From positions 6,572,001-6,636,000 of the forward strand of contig NZ_CP107958.1 in assembly GCF_036075115.1 (NCBI RefSeq): 64,000 bases of DNA, read 5' to 3'. Within the stretch, counting starts at the first letter, position 1. Every line of letters starts with the position of its first letter. This document shows positions 41,943 through 50,013 of this stretch, piece by piece. The notes under the pieces were generated by a model. It was not told where the DNA came from and searched no databases. It was given only the letters and a program-made list of their open reading frames with translations. The translations under genes and the position numbers were made by a program. The DNA comes from Streptomyces sp. NBC_00377. Its GTDB lineage: Bacteria > Actinomycetota > Actinomycetes > Streptomycetales > Streptomycetaceae.

Positions 41943-42866
41943 CTAGGCGACGCGCTGCGTCGGGCCGTCGGCAGGCGTTCCCGCCGATCCTCGCGCGCGT
42001 GACGACGCCCTGCTCCTGCGGGTCAGTCCCACACCCAGCAGGACCACCGCCATGCCGGCGAGCACGCGCGCGCCGATGTGCTCGTCCAGTACCACCGCGC
42101 CCAGCGCGACCGACACGACCGGGAGCAGATAGCCGACCGTCGCCGCCGCCGTGGGGCCCTCGTCCGCTATCAGGCGGTAGTTGAGGTAGAAGGTCAGGCC
42201 CGTGCCGAGGACGCCCAGCGCGGTGACGGCGAGCAGGGCCGTGACGTCCGGGTGGAGGGGGCCGGCCGCCGGGAGGGCCAGGGTGCTCCAGGCCGTGGCG
42301 GTCAGCAGCTGGGCCGCCGACATGGCCATGGGCGAGTCCGAGGCCGTCAGGTGGCGGGCCATGTAGGCGAAGGCCACGGCGTAGCTCGCCGCGGCGGCCA
42401 GCAGGTACAGGGCGGGCCGGCCGAGGAGGCCCTCGTGCTGCCAGGGGGCGAAGATCACCACGGTGCCGGCGAAGCCCAGGACGAGGCCGGTCAGCCGTAC
42501 CGGGTGCAGCCCGCGGTCCGTGCCCAGGCCGACGCCGATGAGGAGGGACCAGAGCGGGGTCGTGGCGTTGAGGACGCCCGCGATGCCCGAGTCGACGTGC
42601 CGCTCCCCGAGGGCGAAGAGCGCGAAGGGCAGCGCGTTGCAGAACAGGGCGGCCACGGCGAGGTGGCGCCAGGTGGTCCGGGACCTGGGGAGGCGCTGGC
42701 CCGCCCGGCGGGCCAGGAGCAGCAGGACGGCCGTGCCCAGGGCGCACCGGGCGATGGTGATCTGGGCGGGGGTCAGCCCATGGGTCAGGGCCATTTTGAT
42801 CCAGAGGAAGCCGGAGCCCCAGAAGAGGGCGAGCGCGGCCATGCGGAGTGTGGAGGCGAGGGGCAT
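41943..42866 (-). CDS. EamA/DMT-superfamily exporter
   Basis: A 307-residue ten-helix transporter of two EamA repeats (LALFWGSGFLWIKMAL opening repeat one; PALYLLAAAASYAVAFAYMAR opening repeat two). Such proteins export amino acids, nucleosides or other small metabolites; the substrate is not predictable. AGGGAGC directly precedes the ATG at 42866. It diverges from a LysR gene 72 bp away, which probably controls it. Confidence 0.92.
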   Translation of the reverse strand: MPLASTLRMAALALFWGSGFLWIKMALTHGLTPAQITIARCALGTAVLLLLARRAGQRLPRSRTTWRHLAVAALFCNALPFALFALGERHVDSGIAGVLNATTPLWSLLIGVGLGTDRGLHPVRLTGLVLGFAGTVVIFAPWQHEGLLGRPALYLLAAAASYAVAFAYMARHLTASDSPMAMSAAQLLTATAWSTLALPAAGPLHPDVTALLAVTALGVLGTGLTFYLNYRLIADEGPTAAATVGYLLPVVSVALGAVVLDEHIGARVLAGMAVVLLGVGLTRRSRASSRARGSAGTPADGPTQRVA

Positions 42867-42925
42867 GCTCCCTACCGTCGCCCGCACCACCTGTGAGGAC
42901 AAGTGAAATGTTCTGGATGGTTCGT

Positions 42926-42931
42926 TAAGCT
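42926..42931 (+). promoter_or_regulatory. -10 hexamer TAAGCT, leaderless start of LysR gene
   Basis: TAAGCT, 7 nt, then the ATG at 42939; no ribosome site. Confidence 0.55.
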
Positions 42932-42938
42932 GGACTGC

Positions 42939-43835
42939 ATGATCGATGTGCGGCGAATGCAGGTGTTGCGGGCGGTCGTGGGCAGCGGCTCGGTGACGGG
43001 GGCCGCGGCCGTGCTGGGGTACACGCCGTCCGCCATCAGTCAGCAGATCGCCGCGCTGGAGAAGGAGGCGGGAGCCGCCCTTCTGGAGCGGGTCGGCCGG
43101 GGCGTGCGGCCCACGGCCGCCGGACTGCTGCTCACCGAGTACGCGGACGCCATCGGGCGGCAGGTCGCCGAGGCCGAGACGGCGCTCGCCGACCTGCTCG
43201 CCGGGCGGACGGGGCGGCTCGCGGTGCGGTACTTCGCCACCGCCGGGGCCGGGCTGGTGGCGCCGGCCGTGGCGCGGCTGCGCGCGGCACATCCCGGCGT
43301 CCGGATCGATCTGAAGCTGACGGTGGACTCCGTCGACCCGGTGGCGGAGGTGCGGGAGGGGCGCGCCGACCTGGCGTTGCTGGTGTGGGGCGAGGGGCGG
43401 CAGCAGAGCGGCGTACGGCTGACGCATCTGCTCGACGATCCCTACCTCGCCGTCCTGCCGCGCGGTCACCGGCTGGCCGGACGGCGGAGCGTGCGGCTGG
43501 CGGAGCTGGCCGAGGAGGGGTTCGTGGGGAGCGAGTGGCCGGGCCCCTGTCTCGACGCCCAGCTCGACGCGTGCGCGGCGGCCGGGTTCCGGCCCCGGTT
43601 CGCGGTGCAGAGCGAGGACTACGTGACCGCTCAGGGGTTCGTGGCCGCCGGGCTGGGCGTGAGTCTGGTGCCCCGGCTCGGGCTGGGGAGCCGGCATCCC
43701 GGGGTCGTCGTACGGGAGGTGCGCGATCCCGTGCCGCTGCGGACCATCCAGGCGGTGGTCAGGGAGACGGCGCCGACTCAGCCGGCGCTGGACGCGTTCA
43801 TCGACGCGCTCAAGGGCGCCGCAGAAGAGAAGTGA
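42939..43835 (+). CDS. LysR family regulator
   Basis: A 298-residue regulator with the N-terminal HTH GSVTGAAAVLGYTPSAISQQ (about residues 17-36), a helical linker and the periplasmic-binding-like effector domain (SEDYVTAQGFVAAGLGVSLVP). The divergent neighbour encodes an exporter, a classic LysR-target layout. The ATG at 42939 fits both the HTH position and the leaderless promoter; an upstream in-frame ATG at 42903 would put the HTH too far in. Confidence 0.93.
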   Translation: MIDVRRMQVLRAVVGSGSVTGAAAVLGYTPSAISQQIAALEKEAGAALLERVGRGVRPTAAGLLLTEYADAIGRQVAEAETALADLLAGRTGRLAVRYFATAGAGLVAPAVARLRAAHPGVRIDLKLTVDSVDPVAEVREGRADLALLVWGEGRQQSGVRLTHLLDDPYLAVLPRGHRLAGRRSVRLAELAEEGFVGSEWPGPCLDAQLDACAAAGFRPRFAVQSEDYVTAQGFVAAGLGVSLVPRLGLGSRHPGVVVREVRDPVPLRTIQAVVRETAPTQPALDAFIDALKGAAEEK

Positions 43836-44043
43836 CATCCTGTGCCCCGCCGGACCTGGCGGAGCCTGTCCCGCGGCGCCGAGCGGTTGTCCGCGGGCCG
43901 CGAGTGCAGGGCTCGCTGAGCGTGTGAGGCCCTGCGGCGCCGGGCGTCGGGCGAGGACATCGAACGTCGAGCCGTGGTGCCCGACGTCGTGCCGTGACGC
44001 CCGGCGTCGAGCCGTTGGGCCGCGCTTCCTGTTCCGGCGGAGG

Positions 44044-44904
44044 TCATACCCTGGTGGGGAGCGGAGGGCTGTTCCGGCCTCTCGCCGGCACCCGCCTGGG
44101 CAGGGCGTACGGCAGGGCTCCGTACCAGATGCGGGCCACCGTGAAGCCGAAGGCCAGGCAGAGGATGCCGCCCACCGCGTCCAGCCAGAAGTGGTTGGCC
44201 GTCGCGACGATGACCACCAGGGTCGCCGCCGGGTAGAGCAGGCCGAGGATGCGGACCCAGGGCAGCTTGGCCAGCGCGAAGACCGTCAGGCCGCACCACA
44301 CGGACCAGCCGATGTGCATGGACGGCATCGCCGCGTACTGGTTGGACATGTGTTTGAGGTCGCCGGACGCCATCGAGCCCCACGTCTGGTGGACCATCAC
44401 CGTGTCGACGAAGTCGCCGCCCGGCATCAGCCGCGGGGGCGCCAGGGGATACAGGTAGTAACCGACGAGGGCCACCGCCGTGGTGGCGAATAGCACCAGG
44501 CGCGCCGCCGCGTACCGGCCGGGGTGACTGCGGTAGAGCCAGACCAGGACGGTGAGCGTGACGACGAAGTGCAGGGTCGCGTAGTAGTAGTTCATGCCCA
44601 CGATGAGCCAGGTCACCGAGTTCACCGCGTGGTTGACGGACTCCTCCATGGCGAGGCCGAGGCCGTGCTCCACGCGCCAGATCCAGTCCGTGTTGCGCAG
44701 CGCCTCGGAACGCTGTTCCGGAACCGCGTTGCGCACGAGCGAGTAGATCCAGTAACTCACCGCGATGAGGAGGATCTCGAACCGGAGGCGGGGGCGACGG
44801 GGGGTGCGCAGCCGGTCGAGGCGGCGCTGTCGGGGTGCGGCCGTGACGGGGTTCGGAAGGGCCTGGTCACGGCCTTCCAATGGCGTCACAGTCGATTCAC
44901 CCAT
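44044..44904 (-). CDS. PAP2/AUR1-like membrane phosphatase
   Basis: A 286-residue multi-helix protein. The phosphatase-like motifs AAMPSMHIGWS and ANHFWLDAVGG carry the two catalytic His, as in inositol-phosphoceramide-synthase-like PAP2 proteins. In actinobacteria such enzymes act on phospholipid head groups or isoprenoid phosphates. Start is uncertain: ATG 44904 or one 6 nt upstream; neither has a ribosome site, and a GACTTT at 6 nt suggests a leaderless start. Downstream of malR, divergent from nothing, separate from the maltose genes by function. Confidence 0.85.
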   Translation of the reverse strand: MGESTVTPLEGRDQALPNPVTAAPRQRRLDRLRTPRRPRLRFEILLIAVSYWIYSLVRNAVPEQRSEALRNTDWIWRVEHGLGLAMEESVNHAVNSVTWLIVGMNYYYATLHFVVTLTVLVWLYRSHPGRYAAARLVLFATTAVALVGYYLYPLAPPRLMPGGDFVDTVMVHQTWGSMASGDLKHMSNQYAAMPSMHIGWSVWCGLTVFALAKLPWVRILGLLYPAATLVVIVATANHFWLDAVGGILCLAFGFTVARIWYGALPYALPRRVPARGRNSPPLPTRV

Positions 44905-45035
44905 GGACATAAAGTCTGCCAGAAAAGACCTCTTCGACCGATCATCCCCCGGCCGGGTCCGGCCCGCACTTCCTACGGCGGGTGGACCACTTCGTCTACT
45001 GCCGGCGTACCGGCGGGAACCCGGACGTCTCCGTC

Positions 45036-46160
45036 CTACGGACGATTCCGGTCCCCGGGAGCCGAAGCGGTCGAACCGCGCACCACCAGCTCCGGCATGA
45101 ACACGAACTCGCTGTGGGGCGCCGGAGTCCCGCCGATCTCCTCGAGGAGCGTGCGGACCGCGGCCTGTCCCATCGCGGGGACCGGCTTGCGGACGGTCGT
45201 GAGCGGCGGGTCGGTGAAGGCGATCAGGGGGGAGTCGTCGAAGCCGACCACCGACACGTCCCGCGGAACGGCGAGATCCCGCTGCCGGGCCGCCCGTATC
45301 GCGCCGAGCGCCATCATGTCGCTGGCGCAGACGATCGCCGTGCAACCCCGGTCGATCAGGGCGTTGGTGGCCGCCTGGCCGCCCTCCAGGGTGTACAGGG
45401 AGTGCTGGACGAGGTCGGTCTCGATCGTGTCCGGGCTGAGGCGCAGCTGTTCCTGGACCGCCCGGACGAAGCCCTCGATCTTGCGCTGGACCGGCACGAA
45501 CCGTTTCGGTCCGAGGGCCAGGCCCACCCGGGTGTGGCCGAGCGAGACGAGATGGGTGACCGCCAGGGTCATGGCCGCCCGGTCGTCGGGCGAGATGAAC
45601 GGCGCCTGGACCTTCGGCGAGAAACCGTCCACCAGCACGAAGGGGACGCCCTGGGCGCGCAGCTGCTCGTAGCGCTCCATGTCGGCCGTGGTGTCCGCGT
45701 GCAGCCCCGAGACGTAGATGATGCCGGCGACGCCTCGGTCGACCAGCATCTCGGTCAGCTCGTCCTCCGTGGAGCCGCCCGGGGTCTGGGTGGCGAGGAC
45801 GGGGGTGTAGCCCTGGCGGGTCAGCGCCTGGCCGATGACCTGGGCCAGGGCCGGGAATATCGGGTTCTCCAGCTCCGGCGTGATGAGGCCGACCAGACCC
45901 GCGCTGCGCTGGCGCAGCCGGACCGGGCGCTCGTAGCCCAGGACGTCCAGAGCGGCGAGCACGGACTGACGGGTGGTGGCGGCGACACCGGGCTTGCCGT
46001 TGAGAACGCGGCTGACGGTCGCTTCGCTCACCCCCGCCTGCGCAGCGATGTCGGCAAGCCGTGTGGTCACAGGGGTGGACTGTACCGGTCGAGTGCTGCC
46101 TTGCACACCGACCGGACGCCGTGGGCGACCTGGTGAACGGCCCGCGGGCTGCTGCGTCAT
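45036..46160 (-). CDS. malR: LacI-family maltose regulon repressor MalR
   Basis: A 374-residue repressor divergent from malE. The LacI HTH with hinge is TRLADIAAQAGVSEATVSRVLN (about residues 33-54), then LAALDVLGYERP, followed by the sugar-binding domain (GLITPELENPIFP, GLHADTT, VVGFDDSPL). An N-terminal extension of about 32 Pro/Arg-rich residues precedes the HTH. The ATG at 46160 has GAGGAG 4 nt before it and is preferred to the ATG 12 nt upstream. In Streptomyces MalR (Reg1) represses malEFG, aglA and amylase genes and is relieved by maltodextrins. Confidence 0.95.
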   Translation of the reverse strand: MTQQPAGRSPGRPRRPVGVQGSTRPVQSTPVTTRLADIAAQAGVSEATVSRVLNGKPGVAATTRQSVLAALDVLGYERPVRLRQRSAGLVGLITPELENPIFPALAQVIGQALTRQGYTPVLATQTPGGSTEDELTEMLVDRGVAGIIYVSGLHADTTADMERYEQLRAQGVPFVLVDGFSPKVQAPFISPDDRAAMTLAVTHLVSLGHTRVGLALGPKRFVPVQRKIEGFVRAVQEQLRLSPDTIETDLVQHSLYTLEGGQAATNALIDRGCTAIVCASDMMALGAIRAARQRDLAVPRDVSVVGFDDSPLIAFTDPPLTTVRKPVPAMGQAAVRTLLEEIGGTPAPHSEFVFMPELVVRGSTASAPGDRNRP

Positions 46161-46182
46161 CGCGCTCCTCATGAAAGTGATG

Positions 46183-46204
46183 GCAAGAGCTTGCAGAGTC
46201 TTGC
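46183..46204. promoter_or_regulatory. MalR-type half-sites near malR
   Basis: GCAAG-AG-CTTGC (46183-46194) followed by another CTTGC at 46200. It lies just upstream of the malR start and suits autorepression. Confidence 0.55.
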
Positions 46205-46312
46205 ACAGTGCCCCTGTGTCCCGCTATGAGGCCTCTGGGCCATGACAACTACGGTCTCGCGGCGGTCGAGGGGAGGTCACGCACGGGTCACGCGCGGATA
46301 ACTTCGGAGATC

Positions 46313-46333
46313 TCTTGCGCTTTTTTGCTGCAA
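46313..46333. promoter_or_regulatory. MalR-type operator before malE
   Basis: CTTGC (46313) and GCAAG (46329) form an inverted pair around GCTTTTTTGCT; the right part also contains TTGC-T-GCAA. It is upstream of a possible -10 TACGTT (46360-46365). The 46161-46467 gap has no gene. Confidence 0.6.
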
Positions 46334-46467
46334 GCTCTTTCGTGCCGCTTACAACGCTGTTACGTTCACGTCGCCCGACGGCAGCAACGGCGCGGTCGGA
46401 GTCGGCAGGACAGCGGACGGGACCGCTTCCTGTAGCTAAACGGGCTCTCACCCTCAAGGAGAAACTC

Positions 46468-47742
46468 ATGCGGCGTGGCATAGCGGCCACCGCGCTGGTG
46501 GCGTCCTTCGCCCTCGCGGCGACGGCCTGCGGCGGAGACGACAGCGGCAGCGACAAAGCGTCCGGGCCGGTCACCATCACCTGGTGGGACACCTCCAACG
46601 CCACCAATGAGGCGCCGACGTACCAGGCCCTGGTCAAGCAGTTCGAGGCCGCCAACAAGGACGTCAAGGTCAAGTACGTCAACGTGCCCTTCGACCAGGC
46701 GCAGAACAAGTTCGACACGGCCGCCGGTGCCTCCGGCGCCCCGGACGTGCTGCGCTCCGAGGTCGGCTGGACCCCCGCCTTCGCCAAGAAGGGCTACTTC
46801 CTGCCGCTGGACGGCACCGAGGCCCTCAAGGACCAGGACAAGTTCAAGTCCAACCTGATCGAGCAGGCCAAGTACGAGGGCAAGACGTACGGCGTGCCGA
46901 TCGTCACCGACACCCTCGCGCTGGTCTACAACAAGGCCCTCTTCTCCAAGGCCGGCATCACCGAGGCCCCCAAGACCTGGGACGACCTGAAGACCGCCGC
47001 CGCCACCGTCAAGGCGAAGACCGGCGTCGACGGCTACTGGGGCTCCACCCAGGCCTACTACGCCCAGTCCTTCCTCTACGGCGAGGGCACCGACACCGTC
47101 GACGCCGACGCCAAGAAGATCACCGTCGACTCGGCGGCCGCGAAGAAGGCGTACGGCACGTGGCTGGGTCTGTTCGACGGCAAGGGCCTGCACAAGGCCG
47201 ACACGACCGCCGACGCGTACGCCCACATCCAGGACGCGTTCGTCAACGGCAAGGTCGCCGCGATCGTCCAGGGGCCCTGGGAGATCACGAACTTCTACAA
47301 GGGCAGCGCCTTCGCGGACAAGGCCAACCTCGGCATCGCCACCGTCCCGGCCGGTTCCACCGGCAAGGCGGGCGCGCCGACCGGCGGCCACAACCTCTCG
47401 GTCTACGCGGGCTCGGACAAGGCCCACCAGGCCGCGGCGCTGAAGTTCCTCAACTTCATGACCTCCGCCACGAGCCAGGCGACGGTCGCGCAGAAGAACT
47501 CCACGCTGCCGACGCGTGACGACGCCTACACCGCCGCCGTCAAGGCCGACCCGGGCATCGCCGGCTACCAGACGGTCCTGTCCGCCGCCCAGCCGCGCCC
47601 GGCGCTGCCGGAGTACAGCTCCCTGTGGGGTCCGCTCGACACCGAACTGCCCAAGATCGCGGGTGGCAAGGAGACCCTCGACAAGGGCCTGAGCAACGCT
47701 GAACTCGCCATCGCCAAGCTGGTGCCGGACTTCAGCAAGTGA
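46468..47742 (+). CDS. malE: Maltodextrin-binding lipoprotein MalE
   Basis: A 424-residue ABC substrate-binding protein. Signal and lipobox end LAATAC, lipidated Cys at residue 24. The mature protein follows the extracellular-solute-binding family 1 pattern (VTITWWDTSN, PDVLRSEVGW, YGVPIVTDTLALVYNK, VQGPWEITNF). It delivers maltose/maltodextrins to MalFG. AGGAG is 6 nt before the ATG at 46468. A strong hairpin after it should keep malE transcripts above malFG. Confidence 0.96.
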   Translation: MRRGIAATALVASFALAATACGGDDSGSDKASGPVTITWWDTSNATNEAPTYQALVKQFEAANKDVKVKYVNVPFDQAQNKFDTAAGASGAPDVLRSEVGWTPAFAKKGYFLPLDGTEALKDQDKFKSNLIEQAKYEGKTYGVPIVTDTLALVYNKALFSKAGITEAPKTWDDLKTAAATVKAKTGVDGYWGSTQAYYAQSFLYGEGTDTVDADAKKITVDSAAAKKAYGTWLGLFDGKGLHKADTTADAYAHIQDAFVNGKVAAIVQGPWEITNFYKGSAFADKANLGIATVPAGSTGKAGAPTGGHNLSVYAGSDKAHQAAALKFLNFMTSATSQATVAQKNSTLPTRDDAYTAAVKADPGIAGYQTVLSAAQPRPALPEYSSLWGPLDTELPKIAGGKETLDKGLSNAELAIAKLVPDFSK

Positions 47743-47748
47743 GCCGGT

Positions 47749-47797
47749 GTGGCCGCCGGATCTTCCACATCCTGGAGGGGGGAGATCCGGCGGCCAC
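47749..47797 (+). terminator. Intercistronic hairpin between malE and malF
   Basis: A 15-bp perfect stem (GTGGCCGCCGGATCT) with a 19-nt loop begins 7 nt after the malE stop. Such structures let the binding protein be made in excess over the membrane subunits by partial termination or RNA protection. Confidence 0.75.
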
Positions 47798-47864
47798 CGG
47801 TCTGTGAGCCTTGAGCCGTACCCCCGTCGACGATCCAGCGTGAAGATCCAGAAGGTGTCGAACC

Positions 47865-48869
47865 ATGACAGTCGCCATCGACCGCGCGACCGGCAAGCGC
47901 CGCGGTGACCGTGAGCCGAGGCCCGGGCCGGCCGGGCGCCTGAGGCGCGGCTACCAGAAGCACTGGTACGCGTACGCCATGATCGCCCCGGTGGCGGTCG
48001 TCCTCGGCGTCCTCGTGCTGTACCCCCTGGTGTACGGCCTGTACCTGACGTTGACGGACGCCAACAGCCTGAACACGGCCCGCACGATCGGCGTCAACCA
48101 CATCGACGCCACCTACAAGTTCATCGGCCTCGACAACTACGCCGACATCCTGTGGGGCCCGACGGCCTACGACCGCTTCTGGTCGCACTTCATCTGGACG
48201 ATCGTGTGGACGGCCGCCTGTGTCGCCCTGCACTACGGCATCGGCCTCGGCCTCGCCCTGCTCCTCAACCAGAAGCTGCGCGGACGCACCCTGTACCGGC
48301 TGATCCTGGTGCTGCCCTGGGCGGTGCCCACCTTCGTCACCGTCTTCGGCTGGCGGTTCATGCTCGCCGACGGCGGCATCATCAACTCCGCGCTCGACGC
48401 CCTGCACCTGCCCTCGCCGCAGTGGCTCGAGGACACCTTCTGGCAGCGCTTCGCCGCGATCATGGTCAACACCTGGTGCGGTGTGCCGTTCATGATGATC
48501 TCGCTGCTCGGTGGCCTCCAGGCCATCGACGCCTCCCTCTACGAGGCCGCCGAGATGGACGGCGCGAGTGCCTGGCAGCGGTTCCGGTTCGTCACCCTGC
48601 CGGGGCTGCGGTCCGTGAGCTCCACCGTCGTCCTGCTGGGCATCATCTGGACCTTCAACCAGTTCGCCGTCATCTTCCTGCTGTTCGGCACCACCGCCCC
48701 CGACGCGCAGATCCTCGTCACCTGGGCGTACTACCTCGGCTTCGGACAGCAGCCACGTGACTTCGCCCAGTCCGCCGCCTACGGCATCCTGCTGCTGGCC
48801 ATCCTGATCGTCTTCACCTCGTTCTACCGCCGCTGGCTGAACCGCAACGAGCAGCAGCTCGCGATCTGA
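47865..48869 (+). CDS. malF: Maltodextrin ABC permease MalF
   Basis: A 334-residue inner-membrane permease with six main helices and the EAA loop YEAAEMDGASAWQRFRFVTLP near residue 225 that contacts the ATPase. It lacks the extra large periplasmic loop of E. coli MalF. Second gene of malEFG; the ATPase (MsiK in known streptomycetes) is not in this window. AAGGTG lies before the ATG. Confidence 0.95.
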   Translation: MTVAIDRATGKRRGDREPRPGPAGRLRRGYQKHWYAYAMIAPVAVVLGVLVLYPLVYGLYLTLTDANSLNTARTIGVNHIDATYKFIGLDNYADILWGPTAYDRFWSHFIWTIVWTAACVALHYGIGLGLALLLNQKLRGRTLYRLILVLPWAVPTFVTVFGWRFMLADGGIINSALDALHLPSPQWLEDTFWQRFAAIMVNTWCGVPFMMISLLGGLQAIDASLYEAAEMDGASAWQRFRFVTLPGLRSVSSTVVLLGIIWTFNQFAVIFLLFGTTAPDAQILVTWAYYLGFGQQPRDFAQSAAYGILLLAILIVFTSFYRRWLNRNEQQLAI

Positions 48870-48882
48870 GGCAGGAGTTCCC

Positions 48883-49791
48883 ATGAGCAGCACCACAGCA
48901 GAGACCTCCGCCGCCGTACCCGAGCAGCGCTCCGCGAAGTCCCCCCGCCGCACCCGCCGCCGCGGCGAGAACAGCCTCGCCGGCTCCCTCGCCTCCCACG
49001 GCATCCTGCTCGTCGCGAGCGTGATCGCGCTCTTCCCGATCGCGTGGCTGGTCTACCTGTCCCTCGGCCCGGACAAGGACGACTACCTGCACCCGGGCGG
49101 CATCTGGGACAAGATGTCGTTCCGCAACTACACGTTCGTCCTCGAACACACCCAGTTCTTCGAGTGGCTGAAGAGTTCGCTCATCGTCACGCTCGGCACG
49201 ACGGCCGTCGGCGTGCTCATCGCCGCCACCACCGGCTACGCCGTCTCCCGCATGCGCTTCCCCGGCTACAAGAAGTTCATGTGGGTGCTGCTGGTCACCC
49301 AGATGTTCCCCGTCGCGGTGCTGATGGTGCCGATGTACCAGATCCTCTCGGACCTGAAGCTCATCGACAACTACTTCGGCCTGATCCTCGTCTACTGCAC
49401 GACGGTCATCCCGTACAGCGCCTGGCTGCTCAAGGGGTACTTCGACACCATCCCCTTCGAGATCGACGAGGCGGGGCGGGTGGACGGGCTCACCCCGTTC
49501 GGCACCTTCTTCCGGCTGATCCTGCCGCTGGCCAAGCCCGGTCTCGCGGTGGCCGCCTTCTACAACTTCCTCACCGCGTTCAGCGAGGTCGCCTTCGCGT
49601 CGACGTTCATGCTCAGCGACGACAAGTACACCCTCGCCGTGGGCCTGCAGTCCTTCGTCAGCGAGCACGACGCCCAGCGCAACCTGATGGCCGCCACCGC
49701 GGTGCTGATCGCGATACCCGCCGCCGTGTTCTTCTACCTCGTGCAGAAGAACCTGGTGACCGGCCTCACGGCGGGCGGCACCAAGGGCTGA
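48883..49791 (+). CDS. malG: Maltodextrin ABC permease MalG
   Basis: A 302-residue permease partner of MalF. The EAA loop is DEAGRVDGLTPFGTFFRLI, near residue 203; six helices. An Arg-rich cytoplasmic N-terminus of about 35 residues is added. It starts 13 nt after malF (GGCAGGAG before the ATG), so they are co-translated. Confidence 0.95.
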   Translation: MSSTTAETSAAVPEQRSAKSPRRTRRRGENSLAGSLASHGILLVASVIALFPIAWLVYLSLGPDKDDYLHPGGIWDKMSFRNYTFVLEHTQFFEWLKSSLIVTLGTTAVGVLIAATTGYAVSRMRFPGYKKFMWVLLVTQMFPVAVLMVPMYQILSDLKLIDNYFGLILVYCTTVIPYSAWLLKGYFDTIPFEIDEAGRVDGLTPFGTFFRLILPLAKPGLAVAAFYNFLTAFSEVAFASTFMLSDDKYTLAVGLQSFVSEHDAQRNLMAATAVLIAIPAAVFFYLVQKNLVTGLTAGGTKG

Positions 49792-49805
49792 GCCCCTGCG
49801 AGACT

Positions 49806-49829
49806 CCCGCGCGCCGAATGACGCGCGGG
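49806..49829 (+). terminator. Hairpin after malG
   Basis: CCCGCGCG / CGCGCGGG with an 8-nt loop, 14 nt after the malG stop. It may weaken read-through into aglA, 185 bp further on. Confidence 0.5.
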
Positions 49830-50013
49830 TGGCGGCCGCGGTGTCCATCCGACCCCGCCGGCACCGCGGCCGCCTCATCCACCCGCCTCGTCGACCCGTC
49901 TCGCGACCACTCGCCCTCGACCACGAAGCCGAGCCCCAACTCCATGTCAACAGCCCCTCCCCCACTCTCGAACGCGCTCGAGCGGGAGGGACCCCCATCG
50001 CCCCAAGGACGCC

